From assembly GCA_900317745.1 (NCBI GenBank), contig ONHW01000002.1, forward strand, positions 62,001 to 126,000: DNA of 64,000 nucleotides, written 5' to 3'. The notes below the pieces were generated by a model. That model was not told the DNA's origin. It ran no database searches and worked only from the letters and a program-made list of their open reading frames with translations. Position numbers and translations under genes: made by a program. The stretch comes from an uncultured Bacteroidales bacterium (GTDB taxonomy: Bacteria; Bacteroidota; Bacteroidia; Bacteroidales; Paludibacteraceae). Shown one piece after another: positions 36,030-43,338 of the stretch. Position 1 is the first letter of the stretch, and every line of letters begins with the position of its first letter.

Positions 36030-37484
36030 CTACAGCAGTTTGTTCAGGCGTTCGGAGTCGAGGCGCAGAAGCACAGCCAGCAGCAGGGTGAAACTGATCA
36101 TGGACGAGCCGCCGTAGCTGAAGAACGGCAGCGGAATACCGATAACGGGCAGCAAGCCCAGCACCATGCCGACATTGATTGTGAGGTGGAAGAAGAATAT
36201 GCCCACCACGCAATATGCGTATATGCGCGAGTAGTTGTCACGCTGACGTTCGGCAATCATAATCAGGCGTAAGATAAAGATCAGGTACACGATCAGCAGA
36301 CCTGCCGAACCAAGGAATCCCCATTCCTCACCTACGGTGCAGAAGATAAAGTCGGTGTCCTGCTCGGGCACGAAGCGCAGTTTGGTTTGGGTCCCCTTGA
36401 GGAACCCTTTGCCCGTGAACTGTCCTGAGCCAATGGCTATGAGCGACTGATTGACATTATATCCGGCACCGGCAGGGTCGTCCTTCAAGCCCAGCAGCAC
36501 TTCGATACGTGTGCGCTGGTGCGGCTGAAGCACTTTGTCGAAAACCATCGTACACGCCTCGCAGAAGATGAGCGACATGGCAACATACACCGTTACAAGC
36601 AGCAGCGAGAAGTGACGCCTGTAGATTATTACTGAGGTAAAGTACACCAGTGCCGAAAGCAGGGCAATCAGCGAGATGAGATTGAAGTTAACGGTGTGCC
36701 AGATATTGATGATCAGTCCTGCCGCGTACAACAGGATAACTATGCCGCACAGGATAAGCGAGTTCTTCCAGTCCTGCTCGTGCAACCACATAAATCCTAC
36801 CACTACCGCCATCAGCACCAGATAACAGAGCAACACGCCCACGTTGCCCTCGCCCCACGGCAGCGCTACGCCACCGAAACGGATGGAGCAGATGAACAGC
36901 AGCACAAACGACAATCCGCCCGTGAGCACGTAACCCGACATGCCGAAGCGGTAGAACATGATCAGGAACGATGCAAACACCAGTGCCGAACCTGTCTCAC
37001 GCTGCCATATCATGATTATGCCTGCGGGCAAAGCGAGCAGCATGACAGGCGTCAGCAGGTCGCGCCACGAGCGAATATGGTAGTCGTAATTACTCATGTA
37101 CTTCGCCAATGCCAGTGCGGTAATCATTTTAGCCAACTCCGCCGGCTGGAACTTAAGCGGACCTATATCTATCCATGACATTGATCCCTTGGTGTTGTGC
37201 GCCAGCAACGGCGTGGCAAGCAGCACCAGTATCCAGAAGGCGTAGATAAGATACGCTGTAACCTCGTAAGTTCGTCCCTCGATGAACAGCACGGCAATGC
37301 CCAATACGCAGGCAATGCCGATCCACAAGAACTGCTTGCCGGCACGGTTGCTCAGGTCGAACAGAGAGGTCTGGTCGAACGTATAACTGGCACCGTAGAT
37401 GTTCAGCCAGCCGAACAGGGCAATCACCAGAAAGAGGATGATTGTCCACCAGTCAAGACCTGATATGATACTGTTGCGAGTCAC
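36030..37484 (-). CDS. rodA: Rod-shape SEDS glycosyltransferase RodA
   Basis: 484 residues with about ten or more transmembrane helices; SEDS-family motifs include PAELAKM (about 118), ETGSALVFA near 185 and the C-terminal GILPVIGIPLPFFSYGGSSM-like segment (here beginning LGLLPVIGIPLPF). It polymerises lipid II into glycan strands for lateral wall growth with PBP2, encoded just upstream. It is longer than the roughly 370 residues of proteobacterial RodA, as usual in Bacteroidota, the extra length lying in the middle loops and helices. Confidence 0.95.
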   Translation of the reverse strand: MTRNSIISGLDWWTIILFLVIALFGWLNIYGASYTFDQTSLFDLSNRAGKQFLWIGIACVLGIAVLFIEGRTYEVTAYLIYAFWILVLLATPLLAHNTKGSMSWIDIGPLKFQPAELAKMITALALAKYMSNYDYHIRSWRDLLTPVMLLALPAGIIMIWQRETGSALVFASFLIMFYRFGMSGYVLTGGLSFVLLFICSIRFGGVALPWGEGNVGVLLCYLVLMAVVVGFMWLHEQDWKNSLILCGIVILLYAAGLIINIWHTVNFNLISLIALLSALVYFTSVIIYRRHFSLLLVTVYVAMSLIFCEACTMVFDKVLQPHQRTRIEVLLGLKDDPAGAGYNVNQSLIAIGSGQFTGKGFLKGTQTKLRFVPEQDTDFIFCTVGEEWGFLGSAGLLIVYLIFILRLIMIAERQRDNYSRIYAYCVVGIFFFHLTINVGMVLGLLPVIGIPLPFFSYGGSSMISFTLLLAVLLRLDSERLNKLL

Positions 37485-37497
37485 TTTGTTTGTTTTG

Positions 37498-37528
37498 TCG
37501 AAAGTCGAAAGAAAAAAGTCGAAAGCGG
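37498..37528 (-). repeat. 7-mer array, AGTCGAA family, mrdA-rodA gap
   Basis: GTCGAAAGTCGAAAG and AAAGTCGAAAG occupy the 51-base gap between the mrdA stop and the rodA start. The heptamer is the one inside the GH36 gene and at 50196-50251. Confidence 0.8.
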
Positions 37529-37535
37529 TTAAAAA

Positions 37536-39374
37536 TTATTCGGATGAGGGGTGGGTGAGTACGGCGTTGACCATTTTGTTGTAAATGTGTTTGCGCGTAA
37601 CGGTGCCGGTGAGGTACTGCTCCATCAGCAGCGAGGCGATTGGTGCTGCCCATGTGGCACCGAAACCGGCGTTCTCAACAACAACCGCCACGGCGATCTT
37701 CGGGTTGTCTTTCGGCGCAAAACCGATGAAGATAGCGTGATCCTTGCCGTGCGGGTTCTGCGCCGTACCGGTCTTGCCGCACATCTGCAGGGAGTCGATG
37801 TTGTACCAGCGACCCGTGCCGTTGGTCATCACGCGGTGCATACCTTCGGCTGTGAGGTCGAACCAGCGGGTGTCCATATCCGTCTCGTGCCGCAGTTCGG
37901 GATTAGTGGTGAGTTCGGTGTTCAGGTGCGGCGTGATATAGTAGCCGCGGTTGGCGAGCGTGGCTGCCTGATTGGCGAGTTGCAAGGGCGTTGCCAGCAC
38001 CTCGCCCTGACCTATACTGAGCGAGCGGATAGTGATGGCTTTCCAGCCTTTCTCACCGTAGGTGCGGTTGAAGAGCCGCTCGGCAGGAATGATACCCGGA
38101 GCCTGTTCGCCGATATCTGTTCCCTCAAAGCGGTTGCCGAGACCGAACTTCATCACATCGTTGCGCCAGAGGTTGTAGCGTTTGCGGAACGTGGCGTTGC
38201 CGTCGCCGTATCCGTCGCGCTGCAGCATGTCGCGGAACGCGCACCAGAAGTACGGGTTACAACTCTGCTCGATAGCGCCCAGCAGGTCAACTGGCGAACC
38301 GTGGTGGTGTGTACACTTGATAGGCGAAGAGCCCGGACCAGAGCAAGGGTACTTGGTGTGAGGCGTTATGCCGCCCTCCTGCAGGCAGATGACTGTTTGC
38401 AGGGTCTTGAATGTCGAGCCCGGAGGATAAGTAGCCTGCGTGGCACGGTTGAACAATGGTTTGGCAGGATCGTTAAGCAGGCGGTTGTATTGCGTTGAAC
38501 GCTGTTTGCCGACGAGAATCTCGGGATTCCACGTGGGTGAAGACGCCAGAGCAAGGATCTCGCCTGTGGCAGGTTCGATAGCCACAACGCTGCCAACTTT
38601 GCCCTGTAACATCTGTTCTGCGAGAGCCTGCAACTGAATATCCAGCGACAGGTGCAGGTCGGTGCCGGTGACCGCCTCAACATCTTCTGCGCCATCGTGG
38701 TAGGAGCCTTGGATACGTCCACGCGAGTCACGCATGATCACTTCGACACCTTTCGTACCGCGCAGGCGCTGTTCGTAGGTCCGCTCCAGGCCGTCGCGTC
38801 CGGCATAATCGCCCGACTGATAATACTCGTCGCGGTCGATATCTGCCTGCGACACCTCGCCTACCGAGCCGAGTATATGTGCCGCATAGGGGTAGGAGTA
38901 GCCGCGCAGCGTACGCTTGCGCATGCCAGCTCCCGAGAACTTGTAGGATGTTTCGCGCAGTGATGCCACCTCCTGCTTGGTGAGTTGCGCCATAAACACC
39001 TGCGGCGTGTAGGTCGAGAAGCCGCGGTTACGGCGTTTGTCCTTGATGGCATCTATACGCCGTGCAAACTCGAGACTGTCGATGTTCAGACATTGGCAGA
39101 ACGCTATGGTATCAAACCCGTGGCGCATCTCTTGCATGATAAGTGTGACTTCGTAGATAGGCTGATTGAACACCAGCAGCTCGCCGTTGCGGTCATAGAT
39201 TAGTCCGCGAGAGGGATAGACAACCTGGCGTAGCAAGGCGTTGTTGTCCGCCTTCTGCTTCTGCGATTGGTCAATGATCTGCAACCAGAACAGACGGATG
39301 ATAAATATCAGCACCACCAGCGCAACTGCTCCGGCGATGATGTACGGTCGTCTGCTGTAAGGATCATTGGTCAT
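37536..39374 (-). CDS. mrdA: Penicillin-binding protein 2 (elongation transpeptidase)
   Basis: 612 residues: one N-terminal membrane anchor (about 10-32), a dimerisation/pedestal domain, and a transpeptidase domain with the active-site serine in PPGSTFKTLQ, SxN motif EQSCNPYFW and KTGTAQNPHGKDHA. It cross-links peptidoglycan in partnership with RodA. In the order mreB-mreC-mreD-mrdA-rodA it is the standard rod-complex operon. Confidence 0.96.
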   Translation of the reverse strand: MTNDPYSRRPYIIAGAVALVVLIFIIRLFWLQIIDQSQKQKADNNALLRQVVYPSRGLIYDRNGELLVFNQPIYEVTLIMQEMRHGFDTIAFCQCLNIDSLEFARRIDAIKDKRRNRGFSTYTPQVFMAQLTKQEVASLRETSYKFSGAGMRKRTLRGYSYPYAAHILGSVGEVSQADIDRDEYYQSGDYAGRDGLERTYEQRLRGTKGVEVIMRDSRGRIQGSYHDGAEDVEAVTGTDLHLSLDIQLQALAEQMLQGKVGSVVAIEPATGEILALASSPTWNPEILVGKQRSTQYNRLLNDPAKPLFNRATQATYPPGSTFKTLQTVICLQEGGITPHTKYPCSGPGSSPIKCTHHHGSPVDLLGAIEQSCNPYFWCAFRDMLQRDGYGDGNATFRKRYNLWRNDVMKFGLGNRFEGTDIGEQAPGIIPAERLFNRTYGEKGWKAITIRSLSIGQGEVLATPLQLANQAATLANRGYYITPHLNTELTTNPELRHETDMDTRWFDLTAEGMHRVMTNGTGRWYNIDSLQMCGKTGTAQNPHGKDHAIFIGFAPKDNPKIAVAVVVENAGFGATWAAPIASLLMEQYLTGTVTRKHIYNKMVNAVLTHPSSE

Positions 39375-39402
39375 TTGCGATTTGGTGATTTACGATTGGC
39401 TG
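39372..39402 (-). repeat. 7-mer repeats at the mrdA start codon
   Basis: ATTTGCG, ATTTGGT, GATTTAC, GATTGGC-type units fill the mreD-mrdA gap and touch the start codon. Same family as 35956-36012. Confidence 0.75.
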
Positions 39403-39403
39403 T

Positions 39404-39904
39404 TTAGGCGTTCTTGCGGACGTACTCGAGCATGAGAATCAATGTGTAACTGAACACTCCGCTCAGGATGATTTGCAGCAGCGTGAAGCCGAAGTGTGCA
39501 AACGTGAACGCCTCCAGCATGAAAACGATGATATGGTGTACCGCCACGAGGATAGCCAGTATCCGCATCCAGTTGCCCATGCCAATGGTATCGGATGTGA
39601 CTGCACCCTTCAGGCGGTCGATATCCTGCACTACTCCGGCTACGAGTAGCGGACGCAGATAGGCAATCATCACACAGCCTGCCATGTGTATGCCCGGTGC
39701 GTGGGTGAACAGATCCATCACCATACCCACGGTAGCACCAATCAGCATCTGAGCCCAACGGGGTAACTCAATCGGCAGCAAGATAATCGCCCATATATAG
39801 ATGAACGGATGCACGAGCCCCAACCAATGGAGGTTGTCGAACAGCAGTACCTGCAAGAAAAGCAGCAGAATGCAGATGCTAATATATTTGAGCCAGTCGG
39901 ACAT
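39404..39904 (-). CDS. mreD: Rod-shape protein MreD
   Basis: 166 residues from ATG 39904 (MSDWLKYISICILLLFLQ). The frame continues upstream through a repeat array to 39955, but the shorter start removes a repeat-coded, non-conserved extension. Five or so transmembrane helices, of MreD type by position and composition; it bridges MreC and the RodA-PBP2 pair in the membrane. Sequence conservation in this family is low, so the operon position carries much of the call. Confidence 0.88.
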   Translation of the reverse strand: MSDWLKYISICILLLFLQVLLFDNLHWLGLVHPFIYIWAIILLPIELPRWAQMLIGATVGMVMDLFTHAPGIHMAGCVMIAYLRPLLVAGVVQDIDRLKGAVTSDTIGMGNWMRILAILVAVHHIIVFMLEAFTFAHFGFTLLQIILSGVFSYTLILMLEYVRKNA

Positions 39905-39906
39905 GG

Positions 39907-39945
39907 AGTGGTCAGTGTTCAGTATTAAGTGTTCAGTTGTTAGCG
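39907..39945 (-). repeat. 7-mer-like repeats in the mreC-mreD overlap
   Basis: GTCAGTG, TTCAGTA, TTAAGTG, TTCAGTT-type units cover the junction and the last codons of mreC. Translated in the mreD frame they would give SLTTEHLILNTDHS, which looks like a repeat-derived extension. Confidence 0.6.
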
Positions 39946-40826
39946 ATTGAGTCAAGTTCTGCGCGCAGGTTATACTTCAGTACGTGCACGGTGCGAAGGC
40001 TGCGAAAGTCTGTTGCCAATTCAACATCAATGTCGTAGTAGGAATCACCCTCGCCGATAGATACGTCCGACACTACGCCTACCGGCATTCCTGCGGGGAA
40101 GATGGCACTCATACCGCTGGTGACGATCGAGTCGCCGACCTTGACATCGACGTGCCGTGCCACGTCCTCCAATTCGGCGTGCCGGATATCCGGCATGTGC
40201 CAGTGGAGCGTAGCCATGTAGTCGTTCTTGCCGATACGTGAGGAGATGAACAATCCCTCATGAATAACCGGTGCTACAACGGCAAAGTGTGTACTGACTG
40301 ACTGCACGACGCCCACTATGCCATCTTTGCCGATGACACCCATGTCGGGCGTTACTCCGTCGCGTGTGCCTTTGTTGAGGGTGAGGTAGTTGTGATGGCG
40401 GTCGTTGCTGAAGGCAATAACCCGTGCAGGAATGAAGGCATAATCCAGGTCAGACGGTAGGTAGAAAGTGTTATCCGTTATCGTCTCGTTATCGTCTCGT
40501 TTACGTGTCGTTAACGTGTCGTTTACGTGTTTGGGTCGAGAAAGGTAGCATTCGTTCTGCGTGATTTCGGCACGTAGCAGGTTGTTCTCCTGCAGGAGTT
40601 GTGCATTGTGCTCAAGGAGTTGTGCATTGTCGGAGCGCAGGCGGAAATAGGAGGTTACATTGTCGTTGGCGAGTTGAATGCTTGCCGTCACGGCATTGGC
40701 GGCGCCATCGGCTACCATCTGCTGATACTTGTTGCCACGGATGACAAAAATAAACGCAACAACTTCCAAGCCCACAAGGAGCAGGAAGTTGCTAAAGCGT
40801 ACTATCAGTTGCAGCAGGTTATGCAT
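39933..40826 (-). CDS. mreC: Rod-shape protein MreC with repeat-coded insertion
   Basis: 297 residues: one membrane helix (about 10-30), a coiled coil (about 55-90) and the beta-barrel domain pair (from about 125) with NYLTLNKGTRDGV and SIVTSGMSAIFPAGMPVG. It is the periplasmic scaffold of the rod complex. Residues 96-119 (around VNDTLTTRKRDDNETITDN) are encoded by five 11-bp tandem repeats plus flank, sitting exactly at the joint between coiled coil and barrel, a place that can tolerate length change. Confidence 0.93.
   Translation of the reverse strand: MHNLLQLIVRFSNFLLLVGLEVVAFIFVIRGNKYQQMVADGAANAVTASIQLANDNVTSYFRLRSDNAQLLEHNAQLLQENNLLRAEITQNECYLSRPKHVNDTLTTRKRDDNETITDNTFYLPSDLDYAFIPARVIAFSNDRHHNYLTLNKGTRDGVTPDMGVIGKDGIVGVVQSVSTHFAVVAPVIHEGLFISSRIGKNDYMATLHWHMPDIRHAELEDVARHVDVKVGDSIVTSGMSAIFPAGMPVGVVSDVSIGEGDSYYDIDVELATDFRSLRTVHVLKYNLRAELDSIANN
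40476..40540 (+). repeat. Intragenic 11-mer array in mreC, CGTTTACGTGT family
   Basis: Five contiguous 11-bp units (40476, 40487, 40498, 40509, 40520) followed by TTGGGTCGAG. The unit and the TTGGGTCGA flank match the intergenic array at 6501-6553. In frame within mreC. Confidence 0.92.
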
Positions 40827-40866
40827 TCAAACGGAATTGACAATTGAACAATCTGCAACCGAGCAG

Positions 40867-41886
40867 TTATTGGATGAGGAATCCGAACTTGTCGTAGTTC
40901 TTGAGTGCTATACCCGTACCACGAGCGACAGAGAGCAGCGGTGCTTCGGCTACGTGGAAAGGAATAGTGATCTTATCCTCGAGTCGCTTGGCGAGTCCGT
41001 GGAGTTGTGCACCACCACCTGCGAGGTAGATTCCGCTCTCGACGATATCGGCGTAGAGCTCCGAAGGTGTGGACTCGAGCGCTGCGAGTACGGCTTGCTC
41101 GATACGCGAGATAGACTTGTCGAGGCAATGTGCGATCTCCTGGTAGCTGACCTGTACCTTCATCGGGAGCGCGGTGACTTTGTTAGGTCCGGTAACGAGG
41201 TAATCCTCGGGAGCCTCTTCAAGTTCGGGAAGTGCGGCGCCTACGGCGATCTTGATACGTTCGGCTGTCGGTTCGTCGATACGCATGTTGTGCATGCGGC
41301 TCATGAAGTCGATGATGTCACGGTTGAAGTCGTCGCCGGCAGTCTTGATGGACTTGTTAGCCACTATACCGCCGAGGGATATAACGGCGATCTCGGTTGT
41401 ACCGCCACCTATATCCACCACCATGCATCCGCGCGGCGCCTCTACGTCCACGCCTATACCGATAGCCGCCGCCATCGGTTCGTAGAGCATGTAGATCTCA
41501 CGTCCTCCGGCGTGCTGGCAGCTGTCGCGTACGGCACGGATCTCCACCTCGGTACAACCCGAAGGGATACCTACCACCATTCGTATGGCGGGTGTGAAGA
41601 GGCGGTTCTTCTGGGGAATCATCTTGATGAGTCCGCGGATCATCATTTCGCACGCCTGGAAGTCGGCAATAACGCCTTCCTTGAGCGGTCGTACGGTGCG
41701 GATCTGCTGGCTGCCGCGGCCAATCATCTGCTGCGCCTTTCGTCCGACAGCCAGACACTTGTTGTCAGCAACTGAAATAGCCACCACGCTGGGCTCGTTA
41801 ACTACTATCTGATCCTCATACATAATGAGGGTGTTGGCTGTGCCAAGGTCGATTGCAATCTCTTGCGTAAAGGAGAAAAAAGCCAT
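40867..41886 (-). CDS. mreB: Rod-shape-determining actin homologue MreB
   Basis: 339 residues with the actin ATPase signatures AIDLGTANTLIMYEDQIVV (phosphate 1), VVDIGGGTTEIAVIS (phosphate 2) and GIYLAGGGAQLHGL (adenosine). It forms membrane-associated filaments that orient the elongation machinery. It is first of the mreB-mreC-mreD-mrdA-rodA series on the minus strand. Confidence 0.97.
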   Translation of the reverse strand: MAFFSFTQEIAIDLGTANTLIMYEDQIVVNEPSVVAISVADNKCLAVGRKAQQMIGRGSQQIRTVRPLKEGVIADFQACEMMIRGLIKMIPQKNRLFTPAIRMVVGIPSGCTEVEIRAVRDSCQHAGGREIYMLYEPMAAAIGIGVDVEAPRGCMVVDIGGGTTEIAVISLGGIVANKSIKTAGDDFNRDIIDFMSRMHNMRIDEPTAERIKIAVGAALPELEEAPEDYLVTGPNKVTALPMKVQVSYQEIAHCLDKSISRIEQAVLAALESTPSELYADIVESGIYLAGGGAQLHGLAKRLEDKITIPFHVAEAPLLSVARGTGIALKNYDKFGFLIQ

Positions 41887-41889
41887 AGT

Positions 41890-41915
41890 ACGTTGAGTGT
41901 TTAGAGTTGAGGGTT
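41890..41915 (-). repeat. 7-mer repeats between mreB and the HIT gene
   Basis: GTTGAGT, GTTTAGA, GTTGAGG units fill the 27-base gap next to the mreB start codon. Related to the 24286-24317 array. Confidence 0.7.
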
Positions 41916-42321
41916 ATACCGGATCAATAGCCTGCGCGATGGAGTTGGCGATTTGCGCCATTTCGTCGGCAGGGAGTTGGAGCTTGGGGTTGGTGAAGAG
42001 CATATCCTTCTCCGAGTTCATCGGAACGAGGTGGATATGAACGTGGTTGACCTCCATGCCCAGTACGGCGACACCGACGCGCTTGCATCCGGTAGCCTTC
42101 TTGATACCCACCGCCACACGTTTGGCGAAGAGCATAAGGTCGGCGAACAGTTGGTCGTCGAGGTCGAAGATGTAGTCAGCCTCGGGTTCGGGCAGTTTGG
42201 GGATAACCAGGGTGTGCCCCTTGACGAGCGGGTTGATGTCCAGGAAAGCGTAGCAGCGATCGCTCTCAGCCACCTTGTAACTGGGAATCTCGCCGTTGAT
42301 GATTCGTGTGAAGATAGTCAT
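41914..42321 (-). CDS. HIT-family nucleotide hydrolase
   Basis: 135 residues. The histidine triad HVHIHLVP is near 93-100 and the N-terminal TIFTRIINGEIPSYKV is typical of HinT-like proteins that hydrolyse adenosine 5'-phosphoramidates. It follows greA by 27 bases, the common greA-HIT pairing in Bacteroidota. Confidence 0.94.
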   Translation of the reverse strand: MTIFTRIINGEIPSYKVAESDRCYAFLDINPLVKGHTLVIPKLPEPEADYIFDLDDQLFADLMLFAKRVAVGIKKATGCKRVGVAVLGMEVNHVHIHLVPMNSEKDMLFTNPKLQLPADEMAQIANSIAQAIDPV

Positions 42322-42348
42322 AGTGATTCACTATTTAACAGTTCGTCA

Positions 42349-42819
42349 TTACAGAGAAATCTCCATGATTTCCAGTTCGAGCAATCCGGCAGGCACATTA
42401 ACCTGAGCGATCTCTCCTACCTTTTTGCCCAGTAGTCCTTTAGCGATAGGCGTTGTGGACGCGATCTTTCCCTCGGCGATGTTTGCCTCGCTCTCGGTAA
42501 CGATCTGGTAGGTCTTCTCCATGTTATTCCTCTTATTACGTACACGCACGCGTGTGAGGATCTTCACTTCGTCGGTGTTGATAGCCGACTCGTCGATGAT
42601 TCGTGCGTCCACGATTTTGCTTTTGAGGATAGCGATGCGCGTCTCGAGGTGTCCTTGTTCCTCTTTGGCTGCGTCGTACTCGGCATTCTCGCTCAGGTCA
42701 CCTTTGTCGCGTGCCTCCGCGATAGCCGCAATCACTCGAGGGCGCTCAACGCTCTCGAGGAACGAAAGTTCTTCTTTGAGTTTCTGCAGTCCTTCTGCAG
42801 TCATATAAGTTGTTGCCAT
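42349..42819 (-). CDS. greA: Transcription elongation factor GreA
   Basis: 156 residues: the N-terminal coiled coil with acidic tip (LSENAEYDAAKEEQG, about 41-55) and the C-terminal FKBP-like domain (ASTTPIAKGLLGKKVGE). It reactivates backtracked RNA polymerase. It is transcribed after a 57-residue protein gene 23 bases upstream. Confidence 0.96.
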   Translation of the reverse strand: MATTYMTAEGLQKLKEELSFLESVERPRVIAAIAEARDKGDLSENAEYDAAKEEQGHLETRIAILKSKIVDARIIDESAINTDEVKILTRVRVRNKRNNMEKTYQIVTESEANIAEGKIASTTPIAKGLLGKKVGEIAQVNVPAGLLELEIMEISL

Positions 42820-42842
42820 ATATATAGATATTTATTTCAAAA

Positions 42843-43016
42843 TTAGTATTTTCGATTGAGAATCTCGGCCGCGATAAACGCCTTGCGGAACTCGTCAGGA
42901 TCGCTGAGGTCGAACAAGTCGTTTTCCGTTTCCTGCACGGGCGCAGAAGTCTGCACCTGCTTAGGCAGAACAACGGGTTGTGGGTTGGTAGTCTTTTTCG
43001 CCTTCTTTTTTGCCAT
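42843..43016 (-). CDS. 57-residue conserved-looking small protein upstream of greA
   Basis: The ORF MAKKKAKKTTNPQPV..EFRKAFIAAEILNRKY has a Lys-rich start, a Pro/Gln linker and an acidic to amphipathic C-terminus (DLFDLSDPDEFRKAFIAAE). It is 23 bases upstream of greA in the same direction, with a consensus promoter and leader in front. The well-formed C-terminal helix and typical codon use argue for a real gene. Its role is unknown; the tight link to greA suggests co-expression with the transcription machinery. Confidence 0.75.
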   Translation of the reverse strand: MAKKKAKKTTNPQPVVLPKQVQTSAPVQETENDLFDLSDPDEFRKAFIAAEILNRKY

Positions 43017-43121
43017 AATTCACAATACTAAAGCGATGCAAATACTTGCACCGTTGCTAAAAATATTAGTTGCTATGAAAACAAAAAAGTCTTCACAGCG
43101 AAGGTTTCTTTCCGATGGTTT

Positions 43122-43160
43122 TTAAAAACAACAGGAAACTTCCCAGCCTCCTGTTGCCAT
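43122..43160 (-). CDS. Possible 12-codon leader peptide overlapping the terminator
   Basis: ATG at 43160 opens MATGGWEVSCCF, with the stop (43124-43122) at the end of the T-run of the hairpin at 43129-43156. Almost the whole ORF lies in the hairpin, so ribosome movement would melt it. Suggestive of attenuation, but such a short ORF could be chance. Confidence 0.3.
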   Translation of the reverse strand: MATGGWEVSCCF

Positions 43161-43198
43161 TAAACCTAAACCTTAACTATGAAAATTTTATTTGTTTT
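43124..43198 (-). ncRNA. Short leader RNA ending in an intrinsic terminator
   Basis: From the predicted start near 43198 about 75 nt run to CAACAGGA (43129-43136) / TCCTGTTG (43149-43156), an 8-bp stem with a 12-nt loop. On the minus strand this is followed directly by TTTTT (43128-43124). It is either a stand-alone small RNA or an attenuated leader of the 57-aa gene and greA. The rest of the 322-base miaB gap is A/T-rich. Confidence 0.5.
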
Positions 43199-43203
43199 CG
43201 GTG

Positions 43204-43235
43204 CAAAGGTACAACTTTTATTTGATATATGCAAA
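43204..43235 (-). promoter_or_regulatory. Strong Bacteroidales promoter upstream of the greA unit
   Basis: Minus strand TTTG (43235-43232), 20 nt, TACCTTTG (43211-43204): a full consensus match. Confidence 0.85.
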
Positions 43236-43338
43236 TATTTTGCGAAAAAAAATCACTTTTTGTGCGTTTTTTTTCATTTTTTTTCAAAAAATGGGCATTT
43301 TTGAACACACAGAACTCCAAAAAACGAACAAATTTTCG

